Shown here in pieces: positions 32,501 through 40,173 of a DNA stretch of 50,717 bases (positions are counted from its first letter, which is position 1; the number at the start of each line of letters is the position of its first letter). The stretch spans positions 1 to 50,717 of the forward strand of contig JAQUYD010000007.1 of assembly GCA_028692035.1 (NCBI GenBank), in the 5' to 3' direction. The stretch comes from Oscillospiraceae bacterium. Its GTDB lineage: Bacteria; Bacillota; Clostridia; Oscillospirales; Ruminococcaceae. Position numbers and translations under genes: made by a program. The notes under the pieces were generated by a model. It ran no database searches, was not told where the DNA came from, and saw nothing but the letters and a program-made list of their open reading frames with translations.

Positions 32501-33484
32501 ATGATCGTAAAAATCGGAACCGTTGAAATCCAAAAGACCGCAGCTTTAGCGCCGCTGGCTGGGGTGGCCGACCGGGCTTTTCGGGAGGTCTGCCGCGCCT
32601 TGGGCGCCTGCTACACCGTCGGCGAGATGACCAGCTCCAAGGGGCTAACCTATCAAAACAAAAAAACCGCCGATCTGCTGACTTTAGGGCCGTCGGAACA
32701 TCCCGGCGGCATCCAGCTGTTTGGGGACGACCCACTGACCATGGCCCGCGCCGCCGAAATGTCCATGGCCTATGAACCCCAGATCATCGACATCAACATG
32801 GGCTGCCCCGCGCCCAAGGTGGCGGGCAACGGCGGCGGCAGCGCCCTGATGAAAAACCCGCCGCTGGCGGGCCGGATCATCCAGGAGGTCTGCCGCGCCG
32901 TCCCGGTGCCGGTGACTGTCAAGTTCCGCAAGGGATGGGACGCCCAGTCGGTCAACGCGGTGGAATTTGCCAAAATGGCGGAGCAAAACGGCGCCGCCGC
33001 AGTGACCATCCACGGCCGCACCCGTCAGCAGATGTACGCTCCCGTGGCCGATTGGCAGATCATCAAAGCGGTAAAGCAGGCAGTTTCGATTCCGGTCATC
33101 GGCAACGGCGACGTAGATTCGGTCGCCGCCGCCGTCCAGATGTATGAGGATACCGGCGTCGATCTGGTCATGATTGGCAGGGGCGCTTTGGGCAACCCTT
33201 ACCTGTTCACCCAAATCAGCCGTTATCTGACCGACGGCGTACTGCTGTCCGACCCGCCTTTGTCCCAGCGACTGGGCTATCTGCTGGAGCAGACCCGATT
33301 AGCCGCCGGCTACAAGGGGGAATCGGTGGCCCTAAAGGAATCGCGCAAACACGCCGCCTGGTATCTCAAGGGGGTTCACGGCGCCGCCCGCCTGCGGGGG
33401 CGTACCGGTGCGCTCAAAACCATGGCGGATCTGGAAGCCCTCGTGCAGGACGCGCTGGAAGAAACCCAAACATCGGCAGAATAA
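32501..33484 (+). CDS. dus: tRNA dihydrouridine synthase
   Basis: A 327-residue DusB-like flavoenzyme that reduces uridines in tRNA D-loops. APLAGVADRAFREVCRALGA opens the FMN barrel, NMGCPAPKVAGNGGGSALM carries the catalytic Cys, and HGRTRQQMY, GNGDVDS and MIGRGALGNPYLF bind flavin. The ATG at 32501 follows AAAGGGG; an earlier in-frame start lies close to the -10 box. It is followed by ispE after 27 bases. Confidence 0.94.
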   Translation: MIVKIGTVEIQKTAALAPLAGVADRAFREVCRALGACYTVGEMTSSKGLTYQNKKTADLLTLGPSEHPGGIQLFGDDPLTMARAAEMSMAYEPQIIDINMGCPAPKVAGNGGGSALMKNPPLAGRIIQEVCRAVPVPVTVKFRKGWDAQSVNAVEFAKMAEQNGAAAVTIHGRTRQQMYAPVADWQIIKAVKQAVSIPVIGNGDVDSVAAAVQMYEDTGVDLVMIGRGALGNPYLFTQISRYLTDGVLLSDPPLSQRLGYLLEQTRLAAGYKGESVALKESRKHAAWYLKGVHGAARLRGRTGALKTMADLEALVQDALEETQTSAE

Positions 33485-33511
33485 ATAACAGACACTGGGA
33501 GGTGTTTTTGT

Positions 33512-34390
33512 ATGGCGATGGCAGTCGTGTCCGCGCCGGGAAAGATCAACCTGACCCTGGATATTCTGGGCCGCCGGGCAGATGGATACCACGAAATGGA
33601 GATGCTCATGCACGCAGTGAGTTTGGAAAACACCGTCTATCTGACCGGGCAGGAGGAATCGGGTATCCGCCTGGACTGCTCGAACCCGGCGGTGCCCGCC
33701 GGCGAAAACAATCTCGCTTATCGGGCCGCCCAGACCTTTTTCAGCGCTTGGGGCCATTCCTTTGGGTTGGAGCTCCGGGTAGAAAAAAGGGTCCCCATGG
33801 AGGCGGGCATGGCCGGCGGCAGTGCCGACGCGGCCGGCGTCCTAATTGGCCTTAACGCCTTGGCCGGCGACCCTTTCTCTGCAGAAGAGTTGTGTCAAAT
33901 CGGACTGGGACTGGGTGCGGATGTCCCCTTTTGTATTGTTGGGGGCGCAGCGCTGGTACAGGGCATCGGGGAACGGATCACCCCTCTGCCACCGCTGGGC
34001 GACGGCTGGCTTGCCATCGTCAAACCGGCGGCAGGCGTAAAAACCGCCGGCTGCTTTGCCGCTTACGATGCGCTGGCATCGGTGCGCCGCCCTGACACGC
34101 CCCAGGCGCTGGCAGCGCTGCAAAAAGGGGACCTGCCGGCATTGGGGCTGCTTTTGGAAAATGTCCTGGAACAAGCGGCCGCCCTGCCTGAAGTGCCAAA
34201 AATCCGGGAAAACATGCTCAAAAGCGGCGCATTGGGTAGCCGGATGACTGGCAGCGGCTCCGCCGTATACGGCCTGTTTGCAGAGAAAAAACAGGCGTTG
34301 CGCTGCGCCCGGCGGATGTATCAGTTCGGCGGCTCCTTCTTTCTCGCTCGGCCGGTGGGCTATGGCGCCAAACTTTTATATCTGGGCTGA
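33512..34390 (+). CDS. ispE: 4-diphosphocytidyl-2-C-methyl-D-erythritol kinase
   Basis: A 292-residue GHMP kinase of the non-mevalonate isoprenoid pathway. It phosphorylates CDP-methylerythritol. SAPGKINLTLDILGRRADGYH is present at the N-terminus (residues 7-27, in two pieces: APGKINLTLDILG and RRADGYHEM). The ATP loop PMEAGMAGGSADAAGV is residues 95-110, and MTGSGSAVYGLF is motif 3. GGAGGTG precedes the ATG. No other isp gene is in the window. Confidence 0.95.
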   Translation: MAMAVVSAPGKINLTLDILGRRADGYHEMEMLMHAVSLENTVYLTGQEESGIRLDCSNPAVPAGENNLAYRAAQTFFSAWGHSFGLELRVEKRVPMEAGMAGGSADAAGVLIGLNALAGDPFSAEELCQIGLGLGADVPFCIVGGAALVQGIGERITPLPPLGDGWLAIVKPAAGVKTAGCFAAYDALASVRRPDTPQALAALQKGDLPALGLLLENVLEQAAALPEVPKIRENMLKSGALGSRMTGSGSAVYGLFAEKKQALRCARRMYQFGGSFFLARPVGYGAKLLYLG

Positions 34391-34414
34391 TTTTTTAAAA
34401 CTGTATAAGCTGTC

Positions 34415-34464
34415 AAAACCCCGTCCATACTACGGTCAGAAATTGATCGTAAGGACGGGGTTTT
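34415..34464 (+). terminator. Hairpin between ispE and spoIIR covering the spoIIR ribosome site
   Basis: Arms AAAACCCCGTCC and GGACGGGGTTTT (12-base perfect stem, 26-base loop). It could terminate ispE transcription. The 3' arm ends 4 bases before the spoIIR ATG and includes the AAGGA-GGGG ribosome-binding region, so it would also hide that site on read-through transcripts. Confidence 0.6.
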
Positions 34465-34468
34465 ACAT

Positions 34469-35074
34469 ATGCGAAAAAAAGAATGGTTCGTACTCATTGC
34501 CTGTATCCTCAGTATCGCCTGTTCCACCGTGTTTTCCTTTGGGGCCGAATGCTCCTTCATCCGGGAAAACACCCTGCGGCTGCACATTTTGGCCAATTCC
34601 GACTCACCTGCCGACCAATCATTAAAGCTCAAAATCCGGGACGCGGTGCTGGCCCAGTCCGGGACGCTGTTTTCCGGCTGCGACACCCGGGAAAAGATGT
34701 TGGCGGCGGCGAAAGCGCAGCTGCCCGATCTGCAGCGCACGGCAGAGCAGGCTGCCTTACACAACGGATACGATCTGCCGGTGGCCGTCTCGGTCACCGA
34801 TATGTATTTTGAAACCCGTCGGTACGGCGACGTCATCCTGCCCGCCGGGACCTATACTGCCGTCCGCATTGAGCTAGGCGAGGCCGCGGGCAAAAACTGG
34901 TGGTGCGTCCTTTACCCGCCTTTGTGCGTGGGAGCGGCGGAAACCGGCTTTACCCAGGCCGAGGCCCAAATCAGCGATAGCCTGCTGCAGCAAGAACAGC
35001 TTCCCCGGTACCGGGCCCGTCTTGCGGTGGTGGAATGGTGGGAGGCCCTCTGCCGCCACTTGAAAGAAAACTAA
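34469..35074 (+). CDS. spoIIR: Stage II sporulation protein R
   Basis: A 201-residue SpoIIR. In sporulating Firmicutes it is made in the forespore and exported to trigger processing of pro-sigma-E in the mother cell. An N-terminal signal/anchor segment is followed by the family block FIRENTLRLHILANSDSPADQ and LKIRDAVL, then TAVRIELGEAAGKNWWCVLYPPLC (split here: TYTAVRIELGEAAGKNWWC, then VLYPPLC). It shows the organism is, or descends from, a spore former. The hairpin at the start codon may keep it silent in vegetative cells. Confidence 0.94.
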   Translation: MRKKEWFVLIACILSIACSTVFSFGAECSFIRENTLRLHILANSDSPADQSLKLKIRDAVLAQSGTLFSGCDTREKMLAAAKAQLPDLQRTAEQAALHNGYDLPVAVSVTDMYFETRRYGDVILPAGTYTAVRIELGEAAGKNWWCVLYPPLCVGAAETGFTQAEAQISDSLLQQEQLPRYRARLAVVEWWEALCRHLKEN

Positions 35075-35117
35075 TCGGGTTTTGGGGATCCAGCGAACAA
35101 AGGAAGGAGATGCTCTG

Positions 35118-36005
35118 ATGTCCCAGCAGAATCGCAAAAACAGGAAAACTCGTTTTTTCGCCCTCGCTTTCGCGCTGTCCTTCTTCACTTTGGCCATGAT
35201 GGGGCTCATCGTCGTATTCGTTTTCAATCCGCTCCCGGAGAACCCTGTTTCCAGCCAGATCTCCGCCGATACCTTTTATTTGCCCCAGAAGGAGGACAAT
35301 CTTACGGTCTTGCTTGTGGGCCGAGGCGCCCGCAAAGAGGATCTCCCCCTCTTTGCGTTGGTGCGGCTGGATATGCTGGGCGGGCGCATTCCGGTGGTTC
35401 TTTTCCCTGCGCAGACCATCTTGCATGGGGAAACTGGCTTTTCCACCTTGGAGGATGCCTACGAAAAAGAGGGCGCTCGGGCCGTCGCCAAAGCGTTGTC
35501 CGATTCCTTTTCTGTGCCGGTAGACCGGTACGCCGACATGGACAGCCAAGCCATCATCGATGGGGTCAACCGAATCGGCGTAGCGGAATACGAACTGGCG
35601 GAAAGCCTTTCCTACAACGAAAATGGCATTTTCATTAGCCTTTCCGCCGGGCGGCAGCTGATCGACGGGCAGAAATTTTTAGATATTCTGCGCTATCCCG
35701 CCTATGGCGGCGGCGCTTTACAGCAATGCGAAGAGGGCGCAAAGCTCATCGCCAGTTATTTAAACAGCCGTCTGGACACTTTTTTGGGGCGCAACGCCGA
35801 AGCGCTGGTCGGCGGCCTGCTAGACTTGGCGGACACAGACATCTCCTATTTGGATTTTCAATCCCGCCTCCCAGCCCTGACATTCCTCTCCAAGCTCAGC
35901 GGCGACCCGTCAGTCCCTCACGCGCTGACCGGCGGATGGAACAAGGCCGGGGAATTCGTACCAGATGCGGCAGCCCGCCGCCGGCTAGTACAGGCCTTTG
36001 CTTAA
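35118..36005 (+). CDS. LytR-CpsA-Psr (LCP)-like membrane protein, divergent
   Basis: A 295-residue protein with an N-terminal membrane anchor (FFALAFALSFFTLAMMGLIV) and an extracellular domain resembling LCP enzymes, which attach polymers to peptidoglycan. LPLFALVRLDMLGGRIPVVL and the FPAQTIL segment match the LCP core in layout, and AIIDGVNRIGVAEYEL matches the later block, but the usual Asp/Arg residues (DTIM..., SIPRDT) are not clear. It may therefore be non-catalytic. The start MSQQNR is chosen for GGAAGGAG. It follows spoIIR after 43 bases. Confidence 0.6.
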   Translation: MSQQNRKNRKTRFFALAFALSFFTLAMMGLIVVFVFNPLPENPVSSQISADTFYLPQKEDNLTVLLVGRGARKEDLPLFALVRLDMLGGRIPVVLFPAQTILHGETGFSTLEDAYEKEGARAVAKALSDSFSVPVDRYADMDSQAIIDGVNRIGVAEYELAESLSYNENGIFISLSAGRQLIDGQKFLDILRYPAYGGGALQQCEEGAKLIASYLNSRLDTFLGRNAEALVGGLLDLADTDISYLDFQSRLPALTFLSKLSGDPSVPHALTGGWNKAGEFVPDAAARRRLVQAFA

Positions 36006-36062
36006 AAAAGAATCAAAAAAGGCTGAAAAACACATTGTTTTCAGCCTTTTTTGATTCTTTTT
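36005..36062. terminator. Bidirectional terminator with a 25-base perfect stem
   Basis: A long, perfect inverted repeat (36005-36029 with 36038-36062) having A/T runs at both ends. It stands between the convergent LCP-like and nitroreductase genes. Confidence 0.85.
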
Positions 36063-36148
36063 CTTCCGTTTTTACAGCTGTTTGTGGCCAAAATCTTGGT
36101 ATTGAGGGCGGCGGGTTTTCCGCAGCCGCTCCCCGCCACAGCCGTCCC

Positions 36149-36673
36149 TTATAAAACCTTGACGATATATCCCTCTTTGCGGGGCTTCGGCTGCGGCAGT
36201 TCCTCCGCCGCATAGCCCAGGGCCAGCGCGCCTACGCCGGTCAACGGCTGGGTAAGGCCCCATTGATGCAGCAGTGCTTTCCCCTCTTCCGATTCAAACA
36301 TCTCCCGCTCCCGGTGGATCCAACAGCTTTCTACCCCCAAAGAATGGGCTGCCAGCATCATATTTTCCAGCACGCAGCTGCCATCCTCCACCAAGGTGCC
36401 CCGCTGTGGGTCGGCCAGCACCAACAGGATCGTCGGCGCGCCATAATAGGGATCGGTCTCGGCATGCATCACACGCGCATTGAGCCGAACCAGTTTTTGC
36501 ACCATTTCGGGATTTTGCACCGCAATGATAACCGGAGACTGCTTTCCCATCCCGGTAGGCGCATAGGTGCCCGCTTCTAGGATCAGGTCCAGCTTCTCCT
36601 GCTCCACCTGTTTGGGTAGAAATTGACGGACTGCCCTTCTGGTTTTTAAATTTTCCAACACCGGATTTGTCAT
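36149..36673 (-). CDS. Nitroreductase family protein
   Basis: A 174-residue FMN-dependent nitroreductase-like enzyme. Motifs: LKTRRAVRQFLPKQVEQEKL (the RRSxRxF FMN-phosphate site), EAGTYAPTGMGKQSPVI, and the C-terminal LALGYA. It probably reduces nitro compounds or quinone-type substrates with NAD(P)H; the natural substrate is unknown. It is transcribed alone from its own promoter. Confidence 0.88.
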   Translation of the reverse strand: MTNPVLENLKTRRAVRQFLPKQVEQEKLDLILEAGTYAPTGMGKQSPVIIAVQNPEMVQKLVRLNARVMHAETDPYYGAPTILLVLADPQRGTLVEDGSCVLENMMLAAHSLGVESCWIHREREMFESEEGKALLHQWGLTQPLTGVGALALGYAAEELPQPKPRKEGYIVKVL

Positions 36674-36708
36674 GATAAAACCTCCCTTTTGTGGCTTTTC
36701 TTGCTTTT

Positions 36709-36737
36709 AGTATAGCCTAACAAGCCCCAAAAAGCAA
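36709..36737 (-). promoter_or_regulatory. Promoter of the nitroreductase gene
   Basis: Minus strand -35 TTGCTT (36737-36732), 17-base spacer, -10 TATACT (36714-36709), 36 bases before the ATG. The remaining 36738-36890 stretch shows nothing further. Confidence 0.6.
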
Positions 36738-36890
36738 AGAAAACCGCCGGCTACAAAAGATTTGTTCCATCCACAAAAACTCTTGCGGCCCTTTTCTGCA
36801 TAACCGGCTTTGGGGCGTCTCGTTGGTTTTGCGCCACCTTAAACGCGGACCCACCCCGTCTTCCTTTTGGCAACATCCCAACCGGCGCCG

Positions 36891-36930
36891 AGCATTAAAA
36901 AAGAGCGGTTTCCCGCTCTTTTTTAATGCT
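36891..36930. terminator. Terminator of the uracil permease gene
   Basis: Perfect 18-base stem (AGCATTAAAAAAGAGCGG and its complement) with a 4-base loop, 16 bases past the permease stop on the minus strand. A/T tracts at both ends make it bidirectional. Confidence 0.85.
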
Positions 36931-36945
36931 AATATTTTGATACCT

Positions 36946-38283
36946 TTACTCTTTGATGTTGCTTTGGAAGGTAACCGCCGTATCGCCTTGCAGGTCGCTG
37001 CCAAACTGATAATCTTTACCTGGTAAAACCGCATTCAGCAGGATGCCGAGAATGGCGGCGATGGCCAGACCGGTCAAGGTCAGGCTGCCGCTGCCAAAGG
37101 TAAAGGTCAAGCCGCCAACACCGTTAAAGCCAAGGCCGCTGACCAGAATCACCGCCGCGATCAGCAGGTTCCGGGTATTGGTAAAGTCCACTTTGTTTTC
37201 TACGACATTGCGCACACCCACTGCGGAGATCATGCCGTACAGCACAAAGGAAACGCCGCCGATGATCGCCGTAGGGATCGAATGGATCACCTGCGCGAAC
37301 GCGGGGCTGAAAGAGAGGATGATCGCGCCGTAAGCCGCAATGCGTACCACGCGGGGATCGTAAACCCGGGGAAGAACCAGCACCCCGGTGTTTTCGCCGT
37401 AGGTGGTGTTGGCCGGGCCCCCGAACAGCGCGGCGATAGAAGTTGCCAGACCGTCGCCGATCAAGCTTCTGTGCAGGCCCGGATCCTCAATGTAGTTTTC
37501 GCCGCAGGTGGCGCTGATGGCGGAGATATCGCCGATATGCTCCATCATGGAAGCGATGGCGATGGGCGCCATAATCAGGATCGCGGACAGATCAAATTTG
37601 GCCATTTGGAAAGGCGGCAGGCCCACAATATCCGCCTGCGCCACACCGGAAAAATCAACCATGCCGCAGCACAGCGCAACGACATATGGCACCAGAACGC
37701 CCAGCAGGATCGGGGTAATCTTGACCATGCCCTTTCCCCACATGTTGCAAACGATAATGACCACGACCGACAAAGCGGCGAGCCACCAGTTTTCTGAAGC
37801 ATTGGTCACCGCACTGGGCGCCAGGATCAATCCGATCAGGATAATGATCGGGCCGGTAACGACTGGCGGCAGGAACCGCATAACCCGTTTGATGCCCACA
37901 AACTTGACCACAGCGGCCATGACCAAATACAAAAGTCCCGCTACCACAATGCCGCCGCAGGCATAAGGCAGCTTTTCCGCCTCCGTTAAATTGGCATAAA
38001 CGCCGGTATCCAGCAATTTTACCGCAGCAAATCCCCCCAAAAACGCAAAGGACGAGCCCAGAAAAGCCGGCACCTTAAATTTGGTGCAAAGATGGAAGAA
38101 CAGGGTGCCAAGACCTGCGCAGATCAACGTGACCTGCACACTCAGGCCGGTGATGATCGGCACTAGGATCGTTGCGCCAAACATGGCGAACAAGTGCTGG
38201 ATACCCAAAACCAGCATTTTCCCTGCGCCCAGCTTCCGCGCGTCGCGGATAGGCTCAGAATTGACAGATGTCTGTTTGCTCAT
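36946..38283 (-). CDS. uraA: Uracil/xanthine permease (NCS2 family, UraA/PyrP-like)
   Basis: A 445-residue nucleobase transporter with about 12-14 membrane spans. GIQHLFAMFGATILVPIITG is the UraA opening, MAPIAIASMMEHIGDISAIS carries the substrate-binding Glu of the NCS2 motif, and LFGGPANTTYGENTGVL is the uracil-branch signature. It imports uracil with protons. GGGAGGA precedes the ATG. It is a single gene behind a promoter, a leader peptide and an attenuator, an arrangement that points to control by pyrimidine supply. Confidence 0.95.
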   Translation of the reverse strand: MSKQTSVNSEPIRDARKLGAGKMLVLGIQHLFAMFGATILVPIITGLSVQVTLICAGLGTLFFHLCTKFKVPAFLGSSFAFLGGFAAVKLLDTGVYANLTEAEKLPYACGGIVVAGLLYLVMAAVVKFVGIKRVMRFLPPVVTGPIIILIGLILAPSAVTNASENWWLAALSVVVIIVCNMWGKGMVKITPILLGVLVPYVVALCCGMVDFSGVAQADIVGLPPFQMAKFDLSAILIMAPIAIASMMEHIGDISAISATCGENYIEDPGLHRSLIGDGLATSIAALFGGPANTTYGENTGVLVLPRVYDPRVVRIAAYGAIILSFSPAFAQVIHSIPTAIIGGVSFVLYGMISAVGVRNVVENKVDFTNTRNLLIAAVILVSGLGFNGVGGLTFTFGSGSLTLTGLAIAAILGILLNAVLPGKDYQFGSDLQGDTAVTFQSNIKE

Positions 38284-38334
38284 TTCATTTCCTCCCTATT
38301 TGATTTTGGCGCCGCGCCGGGACCCGGCACAGCT

Positions 38335-38358
38335 CCCACCCGGCGGCCGCCGGGTGGG
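38335..38358. repeat. Perfect 24-base GC palindrome in the uraA leader
   Basis: CCCACCCGGCGG followed by its exact complement, lying between the attenuator and the uraA ribosome site. It lacks a U tail, so it is not a terminator. It may be an mRNA-stabilising hairpin or a second control structure. Confidence 0.6.
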
Positions 38359-38401
38359 AACACCTCCTGTTTTTACCGCCGCTAAAAAGCCTGTTGGCAG
38401 T

Positions 38402-38436
38402 AAAAAACGGCATTTCTGAAAAAACAGAAACACCGT
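38402..38436 (-). terminator. Attenuator in the uraA leader
   Basis: On the minus strand: stem ACGG-TG-TTTCTG with CAGAAA-TG-CCGT around a U6 loop, and a U6 tail. It begins at the stop codon of the 17-residue leader peptide and lies about 120 bases upstream of uraA, with the only visible promoter further upstream. Confidence 0.75.
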
Positions 38437-38489
38437 CACCAGACAAAATAAGAACAGGTGAGGAAGCGCGTTTTGGATTGTACGCACAT
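38436..38489 (-). CDS. 17-residue leader peptide of uraA
   Basis: ATG behind GGGGGAGGTGG at ideal spacing opens a 17-codon frame (MCVQSKTRFLTCSYFVW). Its TGA overlaps the first base of the terminator hairpin. The last codons are rich in T (U). In enteric pyrBI, a leader frame with U-rich codons right up to a terminator lets RNA polymerase pausing at low UTP keep the ribosome close, preventing the hairpin. The same layout here suggests UTP-sensing attenuation. This is inference from position and composition; no PyrR box was recognised. Confidence 0.65.
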   Translation of the reverse strand: MCVQSKTRFLTCSYFVW

Positions 38490-38519
38490 TTTCTCCACCT
38501 CCCCCAATTTCTGTCCCCC

Positions 38520-38548
38520 ATTATAACATAATTTGACACAGCCATCAA
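38520..38548 (-). promoter_or_regulatory. uraA promoter
   Basis: Minus strand -35 TTGATG (38548-38543), 17-base spacer, -10 TATAAT (38525-38520), followed by the strong leader-peptide ribosome site. The leader before uraA is about 230 bases. Confidence 0.7.
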
Positions 38549-38655
38549 CTGCATTTTACATAGAATGCGACAAAAAATAGTGGTTTCAGCCATTTTTCGC
38601 GCAGGGAGATTTCCAATTGCCGTCACTGCCAAGGCGCCAGCCATCAGCAGTCCGG

Positions 38656-39096
38656 TCACCGGCGGTTCTTTTTCCTTCGTTCCCCCAAAAGCCCGAGCAC
38701 CGTTCCGGCGGCCAGTCCAATAATGCCGTACAACAGCCGGCTGCCCCATAGGGCCCCGGCGGCCAACCCGGCCAGGATCCCGGTGCAAATGCCCATAACC
38801 AGCGGGGAAACACCTGTCCCTTTCCCCAGTTCCGGTTCCGGCCGGTTGGGATCGAACAGATTGCCCCGCTGCTGTGGCAGCCATTCATCCACCGTTTCGC
38901 CCTGCTCGTCCCGCATCGGATCCCAAACACTGCGGACAACGGTGGACCGGTTTTTCACTTCCGGCTCGGCGAAAGGGGCTGCTTGCACCGGCTGTTCGGA
39001 TATCTGCGACGGCGCCGGATCGGCCCCAGCTGCTTTCATCTCCTCGTCGTCCAGCGCCCAGGGGAAGGGTTGGGACAGCCCCTTCTTCTCGTCCAT
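38656..39096 (-). CDS. Hypothetical small membrane protein
   Basis: A 146-residue protein not recognised as any named family. The first ~95 residues are acidic/proline-rich and likely unstructured and cytoplasmic (LDDEEMKAAGADPAPSQ; WDPMRDEQGETVDEW). Two hydrophobic Gly/Ala-rich segments follow (about 97-115 and 118-136), then a basic tail RRKKNRR. The layout resembles small envelope-associated proteins. It starts 11 bases after trxB and probably shares its transcript. Confidence 0.65.
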   Translation of the reverse strand: MDEKKGLSQPFPWALDDEEMKAAGADPAPSQISEQPVQAAPFAEPEVKNRSTVVRSVWDPMRDEQGETVDEWLPQQRGNLFDPNRPEPELGKGTGVSPLVMGICTGILAGLAAGALWGSRLLYGIIGLAAGTVLGLLGERRKKNRR

Positions 39097-39107
39097 CGCT
39101 GCGCCCC

Positions 39108-40049
39108 CTATCCCCGCTCTGCCAGATATCGTTCGGCTTCCATCGCGGCAATGGCGCCGTCCGCCGCCGCCGTGATAATCTGGCGCAGATTTTTCACCCG
39201 GATATCTCCCGCCGCAAATACGCCGGGAATGGCCGTATGCATGTTCTCATCGGTTTTGATGTAGCCTTTTTCCAGCGGCAACGTCCCCTCCAGGAACCCC
39301 GAATTGGGATCCAGCCCCACAAAAACGAACAGGCCCATCATCCCATCGGCCGCGTCCGCAGTGATCTCCCGCAGTTCGCCGGTTTTGACATTGCGCAGGC
39401 AGATGGTTTGCAGCACATCCTGCCCCGCCAGCGACTCCACCACCGAATCCCAGATGAAATCCATCTTTTCGTTGGCAAACGCCTTATCCTGCAACGATTT
39501 GACTGCGCGCAGCTGATCGCGCCGGTGGATAATCGTCACCTTGCGGGCAAAGCGGGTCAAAAACAGTGCCTCTTCCACCGCCGAATCCCCGCCGCCGACC
39601 ACAAAAACCTCCAGCCCGCGGAAAAATGCGCCGTCACAGGTGGCACAATAGGATAGGCCCTGCCCGGTAAAGGTTTCTTCTCCGGGGCATCCCAATTTCC
39701 GGGGCGAAGCGCCGGTAGCCAGAATCACCGTCCGGGCCCGATAGGTCCCTGTGGCGCCGGTCAAGGACTTGTCTTCCCCCGCCAATTCCAGCGAGCGGAT
39801 TTCGTCGGTCCCTTTCTGCGCGCCGAAAGCTTCCGCCTGTGCCAGCATCCGGGCAGTAAGGGTATCGCCTGTTTCATCTTCCAGCATAGCGCCCGGATAG
39901 TTTTCCACCCGGTCTGTCTGAGCGGCCTGTCCCCCTGGCGCGCCCTTTTCCAAAATCAAGGTCGAAAGCCCCGCCCGCGCGCCATACAATCCTGCTGCAA
40001 GGCCCGCCGGGCCCGCACCAAGGACGATCAAGTCATAAATCTGCTCCAT
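39108..40049 (-). CDS. trxB: Thioredoxin reductase
   Basis: A 313-residue low-molecular-weight thioredoxin reductase using NADPH and FAD. LIVLGAGPAGLAAGLYGARA is the FAD site, SYCATCDGAFF (Cys135, Cys138) the redox pair, VVGGGDSAVEEALFL the NADPH site, and GVFAAGDIR the C-terminal FAD motif. The start at MEQIYDL follows GGAGGAA; a longer in-frame extension lies inside the upstream hairpin. No thioredoxin gene is beside it. Confidence 0.94.
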   Translation of the reverse strand: MEQIYDLIVLGAGPAGLAAGLYGARAGLSTLILEKGAPGGQAAQTDRVENYPGAMLEDETGDTLTARMLAQAEAFGAQKGTDEIRSLELAGEDKSLTGATGTYRARTVILATGASPRKLGCPGEETFTGQGLSYCATCDGAFFRGLEVFVVGGGDSAVEEALFLTRFARKVTIIHRRDQLRAVKSLQDKAFANEKMDFIWDSVVESLAGQDVLQTICLRNVKTGELREITADAADGMMGLFVFVGLDPNSGFLEGTLPLEKGYIKTDENMHTAIPGVFAAGDIRVKNLRQIITAAADGAIAAMEAERYLAERG

Positions 40050-40117
40050 TGTTGTGTTCCTCCTCGCTTCCCCTTTGGGTCGCTTTGACTCCAGTATGGC
40101 CAAGAGTCTTTTCATAG

Positions 40118-40156
40118 AATCAAATTGCCGGACAAAATTCATCCGGCAATTTGATT
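40118..40156. terminator. Terminator between the SARP gene and trxB
   Basis: Perfect 15-base stem (AATCAAATTGCCGGA and its complement) with a 9-base loop. The T run is on the plus-strand side, so termination for the minus-strand SARP gene is plausible but not strong. Confidence 0.6.
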
Positions 40157-40173
40157 TTTTATTATATTGTATT

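Noticed and set aside
38284-38520. PyrR-binding attenuator before uraA
   Set aside because: The conserved PyrR loop sequence was not found; the only AGGCT-like match is too short. Leader-peptide control fits better.
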